From Sorangium cellulosum So0157-2 (GTDB lineage Bacteria > Myxococcota_A > Polyangia > Polyangiales > Polyangiaceae), in assembly GCF_000418325.1 (NCBI RefSeq), contig NC_021658.1:11174001-11238000 (forward strand): DNA of 64,000 nt, read 5' to 3'. The notes beneath the pieces are model-generated. The model did no database searches and was not told the origin of the DNA. It saw only the letters and a program-made list of their open reading frames with translations. Below are positions 9,187 through 18,406 of this stretch, in pieces. Numbering within the stretch: position 1 is the first letter of the stretch; the number at the start of each line of letters is the position of its first letter. Position numbers and translations under genes: made by a program.

Positions 9187-9363
9187 GGCGATACCCCCGC
9201 GCGCGACGATGGCAGCCCGGCGCGGGCGCGTCAATCCAGGCCGGACGGCGCCCGCCGCCTTCTCCCACCGTGGAATACGCTGCGAACGCCGCCGCCGGAG
9301 CCGGGTCCTCCCCGCTTCATGGCCATTGAGCTCCACCGTCGCGCGGGCGCATCCTGCCGAGCC

Positions 9364-11690
9364 ATGCGAGCAGGGGAGCTTGTCGACGACCGATTCGCGC
9401 TCGAGGCGCAGGTCGGCGCTGGCGGGATGGGCACCGTGTGGCGGGCGCTGGACCGCGCGACGGGCGAGGCCGTGGCGCTGAAGTTCCTGCGCGATCCGGT
9501 GGGCGGCAACGCCGCGCGCTTCGCGCAGGAGGCGCGCATCCTCGCGGCGATCGAGCACCGTCATGTGGTGCGCTACCTGGGGCACGGCCTCGCGCCGACG
9601 AGGGAGCCCTACCTCGCGATGGAGTGGCTAGAGGGCGAGGACCTCGCCGCGCGCCTCTCGCGCGGAGGCCTCACGCTGGAGGACAGCTTGAGTCTCGTCG
9701 AGCGAGCCGCTTTCGCGCTCGGCGCGGCGCACGCGCGGGGGATCGTCCACCGCGACGTGAAGCCGAGCAATCTGTTCCTCGTGGGCGGCGAGGTGACGCG
9801 CGTGAAGCTGCTCGATTTCGGGATCGCGCGGCAACCGGGCGCGCTGGCGACCTTGACGCAGACAGGCGCGATCCTGGGGACGCCCGGATACCTGGCGCCG
9901 GAGCAGGCGCAGGGCGAGCGTGAGGTGGGGCCGCAGGCGGACGTCTTCGCGCTCGGCGCGGTGCTGTTCGAGTGTGTGACGGGGAGCGCTGCGTTCCGAG
10001 GAATGCAGGTGATGGCGCTCCTCGCCAAGCTTCTCCTGGAAGAGCCGCCGCGGCTCATCGAGGTCTGCGCAGACGTGCCGCGCGAGCTATCGGAGCTCTG
10101 CCATCGGATGCTCGCGAAGGATCCCGGGGCGCGGCCTGCCCACGGCGCCGCCGTGGCGGAGGCGCTCGCCCGGATCCCGAGGGGGGCTGCTTTGCGCGCG
10201 GCTCCTCGGCACGACGCGGCTCGCGCTCCGATCGGCACCACGGAGCGGCGGCTGGTCTCGATCCTGGCGATCGCTCCCCCGCAGGACGAGCCGGCGGGCC
10301 AGGACGACGCGACGGCGCCCGTGGCAGGGGCCTCGTGGAAGATCGTGCGGGACGCGGTGCAGCCGCTCGGGGCCACCGTCGACGTGCTCGCGGACGGGAC
10401 GATGCTCGTCGTGCTGGCGGGCGCGGGCGACGCGACGGATCAGGCGGCGCGCGCGGCCCGTTGCGCGCTCCGTGTCCACGCGGGCCTGCCGCGCGCGGGG
10501 ATGGCCCTCGTGACCGGGCGCGGGGATACGACGGAGCGGCAGCAGGTGGGCGAGATCGTCGAGCGAGCCGCGACGCTGCTCGGGCGCATGCGCGCGCACG
10601 GGAGCGCCAGCGGGCCGGTCATGGTCCTCGACGAGGTCACGCGGGCGCTCCTCGATACGCGCTTCGAGGTGACGGAGAGCGGAGAGCTCTCGGTGCTCGT
10701 TCGCGAGCGCATGCTGGGTGAGCATCCGCGGCTGCTGCTCGGCAGACCCAGCCCGTTCGTGGGTCGGGACCGGGAGATGCAGCGCCTGCTGGGCTTCCTG
10801 GAGGATGCGTTCGAGGATCGGAGGGCGGTCGCGGCCACGGTGACCGCGCCGGCGGGAATGGGCAAGTCGCGGCTGCGGCTGGAGCTCATGGGGCGGTTGA
10901 GCGACCGCGTACCGAATCTGGCCATCGTCATCGGGAGAGGCGATTCGCTGGGCGCCAAAGGCGGGCTCGGGCTGCTCGGCTCCGGGCTCCGAGGGGCGCT
11001 GGGCCTCGAGGCAGGCGAGCGGCCCTCCGCGCAGCAGGAGAAGATCCTCTCGGCGGTGAAGAGGTACGTTGCCGGCGACGCGGCCGAGCGCGTGGCGGAG
11101 TTCCTCGGAGAGCTCGTGGGAGCGCCGTTCCCGGACGAGAAGAGCCCGCGGCTCCGGGCGGCGCGCCACAACGCGCAGCTCATGGCCGAGCAGGTGGAGT
11201 CCGCGTGCCTGGAGTTCATGCGGGCGGTGACGCGGAGGGGGCCGCTGCTCTGGGTGCTGGAGGATCTGCACTGGGGTGATCCGGCCAGCGTGAAGCTCTG
11301 CGACGTGGCGCTGCGCGAGCTCGAGGACGAGCCGTTCGGTGTGCTCGCGTTCGCGCGGCCCGAGCTGCACGAGATCTTTCCCCGGCTGTGGGCGGAGCGG
11401 CACGCGCAGGAGGTCCGCCTGGGTCCGCTGTCGAAGCGGGCGGCGGACGCGATGGTATCGGCCGCGCTGCGCGATCCGGCCGCCGCTCGACAGGTCGCGG
11501 CGCTCGTGGAGCGGGCGGAGGGAAATGCGTTCTTCATCGAGGAGCTGATCCGGGCGGCGGTGGACGGACGCAGCGATACGCTGCCGGAGACGGTGCTGGG
11601 GATGGTGGAGGCAAGGCTGTCGGCGCTCCCGCTGGAAGCTCGGCGCCTCCTGCGCGCGGCGAGCGTCTTCGGGGATCGCTTCTGCAAGAG
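9364..11690 (+). pseudogene. 5' part of a Ser/Thr kinase-AAA ATPase gene, interrupted by an integrated element
   Basis: This part encodes the kinase domain: glycine loop VGAGGMG, Lys40 in VALKFL, HRDVKPSN with Asp131, DFG at 151-153, and GTPGYLAPE. A cyclase-homology-like segment follows, then an AAA ATPase (Walker A TAPAGMGKS; Walker B-like LLWVLEDLHWGD). Family members continue with about 500 residues of TPR-like helices. Here the frame leaves the gene at about 11690 (ASVFGDRFCK) and runs through foreign sequence to a stop at 12034-12036. The missing 3' part is at 32598-34163 in a matching frame, and the joined protein is 1,295 residues. The start at 9364 is by family pattern (MRAGELVDDRF); 9319 is an alternative. 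Confidence 0.9.
11681..11690. other. Left attachment site (attL core) of the integrated element
   Basis: The sequence TCTGCAAGAG is where kinase coding sequence stops. The right boundary carries TCTGGAAGAG (32593-32602). Nine of ten bases match, including AAGAG, which would contain the serine-recombinase crossover dinucleotide. Recombining the two within AAGAG restores the kinase reading frame as FCKSGVLALLG. Confidence 0.75.
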
Positions 11691-12664
11691 GGAAACAAAT
11701 TCTACACGCAAAAATAATATTGAGCAGTTCCAAGCACTTAGAGGCTACGCCCGGCCCGGGCGGCGGTCAGCGGGCGGAGACGGGGGACGCTGTGTGCGGG
11801 CCATCGGGGGCGCCCGTGCGGTTCTGGTCGCGGATCATCGGGGGCGCGGTTTCGGAACGCGCTGCGCCTGGGGCAGGAGCTACGGCGGCGCCGAGCCCGA
11901 CGTCGGGAGCTTCCACCGCGCGCCGCTGCGTCTCCAGAAGGCAGGGCCCCCGAGTCAAGTGCGCCGGACCCGTCCGTCGCTTGTTGCGAGCGCAGGCGTC
12001 CAGGCCGCGCGTGGACGCGGCACGGCAGGATTGTGAGCCGCGCGGCGCGGCCCGCCCTTGCCGCGCTGGCCCCGTCGATCGAACACGCGCGGGTGGTCAG
12101 CGACGCGATCGAGCTCTTGCTCCCTGTGCTCTTCCGCTCCGCTCGCCGGAGTACCGCACACGGTGATCGAAGTGGCGGCGCTCCTGCGCGATCTGCATCG
12201 CCTGCGCGAGGCGATCGGATTAGACGCGGCTCTGCAGCTCGACGACCCCGAGACGCCCGCCGGGGCAACCGCGGCCACGCCCGCGAGCAGCGGCGGGGGC
12301 TGCGGGCTCATCCGGGCTGCGGGGGCCTGCGGAACCCCACCGAGGCCGTCCGTTGCCGGTCTCGTAGCTGCCCGCCGACGGCGCCGCCACGTGCGGTGCT
12401 CGCGGGCGGCACGGACGCGCGAGCGACGTCGTGCGGCTCCAGCCGCGTGAGCGCTAGCGCGTCGTCGTCGCTGATCGCGCAGGCCACCGCCAGGCGCCGC
12501 GCTCGCGGGCGCGTGGCCGCGCGAGCGACGGCGTGCAGCTTGGCTGGCGCACGCTCTGGACGGTACGATCCCAGCCCAGTGTGGTGTTCTCGTCTAGATT
12601 CCGTTTGACGCCGATCCTGTGATCGGAAGAATGGCTCGTGTGTCCCTGGGAGCAAGAGGCCATG
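11691..12664. other. Left end of the element, no confident gene
   Basis: The first 50 bases are AT-rich (AAACAAATTCTACACGC, AAAAATAATATTG), unlike the kinase gene, and the rest is GC-rich. A coding-like fragment can be read in shifted frames (LAPSIEHARVVSDAIELLLP at about 12068-12127, then VIEVAALLRDLHRLREAIGL at about 12163-12222). This may be a frameshifted relic, but nothing identifiable was found. Confidence 0.4.
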
Positions 12665-13012
12665 ATGGCAATACGTCTTCGTTCGAAGATAGTCCGCCCC
12701 TGTCTCGTTCATATCCTTTCCGCTACGGCAATATCTCAAACTGGTTGCACCATCCTAGATGAAAAGCAAGCGCCGACATGCATGGACCCATCTCCTCAGT
12801 GTCAAGCGTTGTGTGGGCAAGAAGACGTGTTCCCTCAGACAGTTGGCTGTGGGAGAACGACGCCGCTTCAGAACCAATTCGTAAAAGCATTAACCACAAA
12901 GACATGCAATCAATGGCGCGAAGCACTACCCACCGATGGCAGCAGCTATCTGACCATTACTCCTCAAATGATCGGGATAACACCCGTCGCAAAGAATCCG
13001 TGCCTGTACTAA
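12665..13012 (+). CDS. Small Cys-containing exported protein of unknown function
   Basis: This is a 115-residue protein starting at the second of two adjacent ATGs, with AAGAGG five bases upstream. The N-terminus is basic then hydrophobic (RLRSKIVRPCLVHILSATAI) and leads to SQTGC, a weak lipobox. The mature part has eight further Cys, with CMDPSPQCQALCG as a cluster. No family is recognised. Codon use is AT-richer than in the flanks. It is the first gene of a three-gene group whose products all look envelope-located. Confidence 0.6.
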   Translation: MAIRLRSKIVRPCLVHILSATAISQTGCTILDEKQAPTCMDPSPQCQALCGQEDVFPQTVGCGRTTPLQNQFVKALTTKTCNQWREALPTDGSSYLTITPQMIGITPVAKNPCLY

Positions 13013-13107
13013 TCCACGTCTCTCCTGGAGACAGTCCTGGATAGTTGCTTTTTCATAGCAAATAACAGCGAGACAAGGTGCAATCACCATCAACCCATCC
13101 AATCGTC

Positions 13108-13743
13108 ATGGAACTCTTATCGAAGCCGACGAAGCGAATTGGATTCGGACTCATCGCCGTTGTCGCATTGGTAGGAGCATATACCTTGGGGCGAACTTCG
13201 GTAGAGGTTCCTGAAAAATTTCAAACTCACCAGGACACGGCCAGCACAAGTGGCACCGATCTTCAATCAATCATAAGTGCTACTCAGGAAAGGCTTATTA
13301 GCTGCGAAAACGCTCTCTATCGCCGCGAACAACCACTTCACAAAAAGGAAGAGCAGCCTCACATCAAACAAGACGAGCCTACCGCATCATCCCACTCGGA
13401 GGGCTCGACAGAATGTGGCACCATATCGCAAAAGAAAGAACTGCAAATGATGGCCAAAGACTGTAGAGAATTCAGGAAATCGTTTGATGCGTATAAGGCA
13501 ATACTAGAGAACGACAAGATCGACTGCGAGACGATCTTAGCAATTCGAGATTTGGCCCAAAGCCAACATTCGACTTGCGTCGCGATCATAACAGCCAACG
13601 AAGACGCCTCGTATCAAAACCTAATGAGAGACCCTAACATCAGCGAGTTGGTAGAAGACGCGTACACTTTCAGAGATGATGAATATAGCGGACTTAGCGT
13701 CAATGGCCTAGTGAAAAACAAGAGGTGTCTAGTTGAGCAGTAA
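13108..13743 (+). CDS. Membrane-anchored coiled-coil-like protein of unknown function
   Basis: This is a 211-residue protein if started at the ATG at 13108; a GTG at 13078 would add ten residues. One N-terminal transmembrane helix (IGFGLIAVVALVGAYTLG) anchors a Lys/Glu/Gln-rich, mainly helical extracytoplasmic domain with scattered Cys (CENAL, CGTIS, CREF, CETI, CVAI). No family is recognised. The stop overlaps the next start as TAATG, so the two genes are translationally coupled. Low G+C marks it as imported. Confidence 0.65.
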   Translation: MELLSKPTKRIGFGLIAVVALVGAYTLGRTSVEVPEKFQTHQDTASTSGTDLQSIISATQERLISCENALYRREQPLHKKEEQPHIKQDEPTASSHSEGSTECGTISQKKELQMMAKDCREFRKSFDAYKAILENDKIDCETILAIRDLAQSQHSTCVAIITANEDASYQNLMRDPNISELVEDAYTFRDDEYSGLSVNGLVKNKRCLVEQ

Positions 13744-14522
13744 TGAGATCACGCATCACTCGGGGAGAACTTGGTGCGTTGCCGGCGTTCATGTTAGATC
13801 AACTAGCTTTGCGCATTTTGTTGGGGCTTGGGGTCATTACTGTTAGTGAACTGGCATCGGCGCAAGAGAAAGAGTCTCAAGGAGCATTCTATTGGGACGG
13901 GTTCCATATTAATGGAATCTTTCAAGCAAAGCTTCCTCTTCTCTTGAGGTTAGGAGTTTCATACAGCGGAGGAACAGCTCCGGGGGCTGTCCATGTAGCC
14001 ATGCTGAACTTTGGTCAGACCTTGAGTTTGGCGAAGGAGCTCAACGTTGGCTACCTTCTGGGTGTGGGATTAAGCAAGGAAAGGATGTCGACCGTAGAAG
14101 ACAAGGTATTGGGGATACATGCCACGTTCGAAACCGGACCATTTCGGGCAAGCGCGGCCACGAACCTTCAATTCTATGCATTGGGCGAGGCTATTATTCC
14201 GATGTTCACTACGGTCTTGAGAGGACAAGGAGCGATTTTCCGGACCACGCATGTCGACGCTTTCGTTGGCGGAGATCTTTTTCTTCGCAATCTGAACGTC
14301 CAGTTCGGCGCCACAACCGGATTTCGATTCAGGGACGTCGTACTCTTTGACCGAAACATAAGCGGACTCTTGTCGGCGACGGTGATGAATACGTGGGCCA
14401 GTGTCCCTGCACATGGATTAAGCTGGGCGGCCTACGTGGAGCCCCGTCTTGGGGTTGTTGTCGATCTAGAGACCAAGGAAGAAGAAAAGCGTGATCAGAT
14501 TTACGAGTATGGGCAATACTGA
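13743..14522 (+). CDS. Putative outer-membrane beta-barrel-like protein
   Basis: This is a 259-residue protein. The N-terminal signal-like helix (ALRILLGLGVITVSELASA, cleaved near AQEKES) is followed by alternating amphipathic strands (HINGIFQAKLPLLLRLGVSY, VHVAMLNFGQTL, NVGYLLGVGL, FRASAATNLQFYALG, VDAFVGGDLFL, VQFGATTGFRFRDVV). The pattern suggests an outer-membrane or surface beta structure. The C-terminus is charged and does not end in the usual aromatic barrel signal. It overlaps the preceding gene by one base. Together the three genes could span the envelope, but that is inference. Confidence 0.6.
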   Translation: MRSRITRGELGALPAFMLDQLALRILLGLGVITVSELASAQEKESQGAFYWDGFHINGIFQAKLPLLLRLGVSYSGGTAPGAVHVAMLNFGQTLSLAKELNVGYLLGVGLSKERMSTVEDKVLGIHATFETGPFRASAATNLQFYALGEAIIPMFTTVLRGQGAIFRTTHVDAFVGGDLFLRNLNVQFGATTGFRFRDVVLFDRNISGLLSATVMNTWASVPAHGLSWAAYVEPRLGVVVDLETKEEEKRDQIYEYGQY

Positions 14523-14898
14523 TCTTGAGCGTTCGCGGAGCAGGGCGCGATGTCAATCTCGATGACCGATGCAGCGGACATCGGAGCAGCAACGAGAGCG
14601 CGGCCTTTGCTGTCTCCTCAAGCCGTGCGGTCGCTTCGATCGGCTCCTGTGCCGATTCGATTTGTACACGTGACGTCGTCCCACACTGGGACGGAGGCCT
14701 CTCGACCCAGCGAGCGTGCCGGGGCGCGCCGGGCTGGGCAAGGGTGCGCTCGCTGCGCGAATCACGCCCGCGCGGCCGCCCTTGCTCCGCCCGGCGCGCC
14801 CCGGCGGCTGAGCCCTCGCCAGACCACCGCCACGGTGTGCCTGGGGCCCGAGACCAGCACTGGTCGCGACCTTCCATTAAGCCATCACAAATGCCCGT
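14523..14898. other. Convergent intergenic region, nothing recognised
   Basis: This lies between the plus-strand AT-rich operon and the end of the minus-strand lipoprotein operon. Composition changes from about 50% to high G+C within it, marking a junction of two cargo segments. No gene, hairpin with U-tract or attachment site was found. Confidence 0.4.
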
Positions 14899-15756
14899 TT
14901 ACCGATCGCAGCACACGACGTGTATGTCCCCTGGCTCAAGTGTACCGCTTTCAATCTTGGAGACTGAAGGAATGCATGTGCCGGGCTCATTCTCCGTGAA
15001 CGCGGACCGCATCGCCGCGAGTGGCGCGTTGTCAGCCCTGCTGCAAAGCGGAGAGTCGCTGCTGGAAATGACCGTGTTGCCAAGCTCGTCGAAGCAGCGA
15101 ACGTCCTGGTAGAGCGTGGTCTGCACCGTGCACCTTCCGCCGGTCGGTGCGCCACAGGAGCAGGGCGAGCAGGTACGGGCGTCAATGACGGTGGAAAATT
15201 CATGCCGGAACGGGTAGCCCTTCCAGCATTCTCCGTTGTCCTGCGGAGGATAGCAAAGGCGGGCTGCGGCAGGGGCCCAGTTTGGAGTCTTGGGTTTACA
15301 AGCCCTTACGTCGGCCAGGCTGCGGCGCGATGGTTCCGATGCGGGTGCCACGGGGGCGCAAGGGGCCAGCACCGGCGGCTCAAAGGTCACCGACGCGAAG
15401 GCGTCGCTCTGGATGGGCGTGGCAGCCGGCGCGCAAGAGCCATCCCAGGATCCGCTGGCCTCCACGGCCCCTACGTCGTCCTCGCCGGGGCACACCGAGG
15501 CGTGTGCGGTTACCTTCGACGGCAGCATGCAAGCGGCTGGGCCGCACTGGCATGGCTCACATTCGTCGGGCGCATCCGTCCCGACCAATCCCTCCCACAA
15601 CACCTCGTCTCCGAAAAGGCAGTCAGTATCGCCGCCATGGTTCGCAAAGCGAACGTAGATTTGGTCGCGATCGTCTGGAGGCGGCAAATCATAAGATTCC
15701 GACGAGCAGCCGATGGGGGCCAAAGCGACCAACGTGAACAACACAGCCGAGCGCAT
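14899..15756 (-). CDS. Cys-rich lipoprotein (tandem paralogue)
   Basis: This is a 285-residue protein. The lipoprotein signal LVALAPIGC is followed by a Ser/Asp-rich stretch. The body has about twenty Cys in two modules with CxxC-type clusters (CEPCQCGPAAC and CSPCSCGAPTGGRC) and ends HVVCCDR. The same modules, in the same order, occur in the IS-interrupted gene upstream (17920-18387 plus 15773-16216), showing a tandem duplication. No enzymatic motif is seen. It is probably a disulfide-stabilised surface protein. The ATG at 15756 is preferred; the GTG at 15768 is an alternative. It is the last gene of the minus-strand operon starting at 20949. Confidence 0.7.
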   Translation of the reverse strand: MRSAVLFTLVALAPIGCSSESYDLPPPDDRDQIYVRFANHGGDTDCLFGDEVLWEGLVGTDAPDECEPCQCGPAACMLPSKVTAHASVCPGEDDVGAVEASGSWDGSCAPAATPIQSDAFASVTFEPPVLAPCAPVAPASEPSRRSLADVRACKPKTPNWAPAAARLCYPPQDNGECWKGYPFRHEFSTVIDARTCSPCSCGAPTGGRCTVQTTLYQDVRCFDELGNTVISSSDSPLCSRADNAPLAAMRSAFTENEPGTCIPSVSKIESGTLEPGDIHVVCCDR

Positions 15757-15772
15757 CGTGATCACCAACCCT

Positions 15773-16216
15773 TCACTGCAACGGTTTCCTGGTGCAGCAG
15801 AACACGCGCGTCTCGCCGCGCTCTACGAGACCCTGAACTAGCGAGAGGTTCGTTGTTGGCGTGCAGGTGCCCGGTTGGTTCTGCGTGAGGATCGCGCGAA
15901 CCGCAGCAAGGGGCAGCGGCGCTGGAGTGTCGTGACATGTTGTGTCGTTAAGTGCAATCCCGAACCCCGTGTCGAGCTGATTCTCACACGTGGCATCGCC
16001 GTACAAGAGCACGTCGACTCTGCAATTGCCTCCTGAAGGGGGGCTGCACGCGCACGGCGTACACGTGCGATTGTCGCGGATCCTAGGCGTGTATTCCAAT
16101 CTCGTAGAGAATCCCGGTCGGCACAGTCCGTCAGCCTCGGGTGTGATGCACACTAGAAATTCATCCGGAGCAATCTGTTCCGCTTCGTAGGGACAGACCC
16201 TAGAACGCCGAACGGT
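15773..16216 (-). pseudogene. 3' half of a Cys-rich lipoprotein gene split by an insertion sequence
   Basis: The frame aligns with the second half of the paralogue at 14899: RDNRTCTPCACSPPSGGNC matches DARTCSPCSCGAPTGGRC, and it ends TRVFCCTRKPLQ. The 5' half lies at 17920-18387. Both IS edges fall on codon boundaries (16216/16217 and 17919/17920), so removing 1,703 bp restores one open frame across the site. The first residues of the present open frame (MKLDNF) are encoded by the IS end, not by the original gene. Confidence 0.75.
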
Positions 16217-17919
16217 TTGAAAATTATCTAATTTCAATCAGTTACGCAGCCTCCGGGATCAGCCGCTGGGCCGCCTCAAGATTCTGGATCGCTGCGGCGC
16301 GCCGGAGGTCGAACAGGTTTCTCCTGGCGCCGATGTAGCGTGCGCTGTGTCCTTTGCGTGCCGCGATGTGGGCAAGCGCATGCTCCACAGCTGTCCGCTG
16401 CCGGAGCACGGCGCGTCCTGGCCCGGTCTGCTGCAACTTCCGGAACTTGCCCTGCAGAGCTTCGTCCTCGGCGATGGACACAGTCCGCCCTCGCCCCGAG
16501 GCAGCTTGCGTGCACTTGGCTCGAAGCGGGCACGCGCCGCACTCCTCGGGATCGAACTCGACCGTGTCGCCCGGCTCGAACACCTCGACCTGTCCCGCTG
16601 GACACGTGATCGTCTTGGCGCGCAGGTCGATCTTGAAATCGCGCTTGCTGAACAAATCGGGGCTTCGAGCCCGCTGGCCCCAAGGCTTCGAGAACACCTG
16701 GCCACCCGCGCGGATCACGTCGTCAACGACGGGACTGTTTACGTAGGCGCGATCAATGTGGAGCTCGACGAGGCGCAGCCGCTGACGCTGGACGTCCTCG
16801 GCGATCGGTGCGGCACCCTCTTCTTCGGGCCGATTTGCAGGCGTGACCGCGCAGGCGACAATGACGGGAAGGTCAAGATCGCGTGCGATGTGCTCCTTGT
16901 AGCCGTCGAACCGCTTCGAGCGGCTCTTGCGGCCGTGGCGCATCTCGGCGTCTTCGATGGAGACACGGCGGTCAGGTGCAACGCCCTGCCGGATGCGAAC
17001 CGTCCCGTCCTCGGCTGTCTCCAGGTCCTGGTCTCGAACCTGGGTGACCGCATCCAGATAGGTGCGAAGCGGCTGCTCGACGACGTCGTCAAGATGGCGG
17101 TCGACCCACTGCTGCAACGACGAGACCTGCCGCTCCAGGATCTGAATCGCCGCCGCCTTCTGCTTCGGGTCGCTCCAGTCGAGGTCGAGCCCGGCCTTGA
17201 TGCTGGGCGCCAGAAGCAGCGGGATGCCCGCCTTGCGGCAGATCTCCTCGGGCGGACGCTCCGTGATCTTTGACACGACGCGGACGATGCTGCGTGCAGC
17301 ATGGCCGAGCAGGTTGATCGTGTCCTCAACCCGCCCGGCCCCCGCTAAAGGGCGGCTATCGATGGCCACCCGCAGCGCTTTCGACACCGCACGCCTTTCG
17401 CCCTCCGTCATCGCGCCGGACCGAACCAGCGCCACGGTCCGCTCCAGCAGCACCCGGTCCATCTCGTGCGCGACCATCCGCTCTCGGAACGCCTGCAGCG
17501 CGCCCTGCGAGAACGGAGGTGTGTCCGCACCCAGGCAGCCGAGCACCATCTGCCAGCGCAGGTCAACGACGGCCAGTTCCACCGCCTCGGCATCCGATGC
17601 GCCGACGTAGCCTTGGAGCAGCGTGACCATGCACATCAGCGCCGGCGGATGCGGCGGCTCACCTGCCCCCGTCGTCCGGTACATGCCCTCCAGCTGTTCC
17701 TGGAACGTCTCGTCGAACAGCTCGTGCCGGTGCAGCCTGAGAAAGCCGAACAGTGCTCTCACGCGTGTCAGCCGCTTCATCAGCGCCTGCTCCTGCCGCG
17801 ACAGCTCCACCGGCGGCGACCATCGTTCCATCCGTGAACCTCCGGACGCGGACGAGATCATGACCCGGGCGAGACGGTCGAGCCTTCCATCGAAACGCCC
17901 GAGATTATCACAAAATCAA
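16217..17919 (-). mobile_element. IS1182-like insertion sequence
   Basis: The 1,703-bp element is inferred from the interrupted lipoprotein gene and the transposase. The ends form an imperfect inverted repeat: TTGAAAATTATCTAATTTC at the left edge and TTGATTTTGTGATAATCTC reading inward from the right edge share TTGA and TAATYTC. No target duplication is evident with these limits. Ending instead at 17925 would give a CGGT duplication but would break the frame of the host gene. The limits are therefore good to within about 6 bp. Confidence 0.65.
16242..17831 (-). CDS. IS1182-family DDE transposase
   Basis: This is a 529-residue, full-length and apparently intact protein. Domain order is typical of the family: an N-terminal region with LFGFLRLHRHELFDETFQEQ and ALMCMVTLLQGYVGASDAEA; a catalytic core with Asp in VAIDSRPLAGAGRVEDTINL, a second Asp in LVELHIDRAYVNSPVVDDVI and Glu in RQRTAVEHALAHIAARKG; and a Cys cluster (CGACPLRAKCTQ) before the last catalytic residue. 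The ATG at 17831 is chosen because CCGGAGG lies six bases before it. It is the only gene of the insertion sequence. Confidence 0.9.
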   Translation of the reverse strand: MERWSPPVELSRQEQALMKRLTRVRALFGFLRLHRHELFDETFQEQLEGMYRTTGAGEPPHPPALMCMVTLLQGYVGASDAEAVELAVVDLRWQMVLGCLGADTPPFSQGALQAFRERMVAHEMDRVLLERTVALVRSGAMTEGERRAVSKALRVAIDSRPLAGAGRVEDTINLLGHAARSIVRVVSKITERPPEEICRKAGIPLLLAPSIKAGLDLDWSDPKQKAAAIQILERQVSSLQQWVDRHLDDVVEQPLRTYLDAVTQVRDQDLETAEDGTVRIRQGVAPDRRVSIEDAEMRHGRKSRSKRFDGYKEHIARDLDLPVIVACAVTPANRPEEEGAAPIAEDVQRQRLRLVELHIDRAYVNSPVVDDVIRAGGQVFSKPWGQRARSPDLFSKRDFKIDLRAKTITCPAGQVEVFEPGDTVEFDPEECGACPLRAKCTQAASGRGRTVSIAEDEALQGKFRKLQQTGPGRAVLRQRTAVEHALAHIAARKGHSARYIGARRNLFDLRRAAAIQNLEAAQRLIPEAA

Positions 17920-18387
17920 CCTGATCGGTCCTCTAGCAAAGTCTCCTGAGATGTGCGGTGGCGCTAGTTGCGAAGGAACACACGCCCGCTCCAGGGCCGG
18001 CGGCTCGTAGGTGACCGAAGCGAAGTCATCGCGCGCGACAGGCGAATCAACTGGAGTGCATACGCCGATCAGGCTCGCTCCAGCGTTGAACGTCACCGGA
18101 GTTCCGGCACCGGGATTGGAGCAGAGTGACACATGGGCCGTTACCGTGGACGGCAAGACGCAGGCGGCGAGGCCGCATGTACAAGCGCCGCACGCCTCTG
18201 GAGCCCTCTCATCAGCCCAACCCTCCCATTCGACCAGGCGATCGCCGGGACAGGGAGGCGCCTTCGCTTCGGTACCCACCCAGAGCCACACAGGATCATC
18301 GTCTATCCGTGGGCCGTAGATGTCCAGTTCATCCCCACAGCCAAGCAGCACCGCCAAGCTGAGAGCAAGACAAGAGCCTGATCGCAC
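17920..18387 (-). pseudogene. 5' half of a Cys-rich lipoprotein gene split by an insertion sequence
   Basis: The start is a GTG with a strong GGGGAGG seven bases upstream. The lipoprotein signal ends LAVLLGC. The body parallels the intact paralogue: CGACTCGLAACVLPSTVTAH against CEPCQCGPAACMLPSKVTAH, and DDFASVTYEPPAL against DAFASVTFEPPVL. Coding runs through the IS edge and stops at 17908 after a few IS-encoded codons. It lies 19 bp downstream of the pseudokinase stop in the same operon. Confidence 0.75.
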
Positions 18388-18406
18388 GGTGAATCCTCCC
18401 CTTGAC

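Noticed and set aside
16213-17929. CGGT target duplication flanking the insertion sequence
   Set aside because: CGGT occurs at both sides, but using it moves the right end six bases beyond the inverted-repeat end and breaks the reading frame of the interrupted gene.
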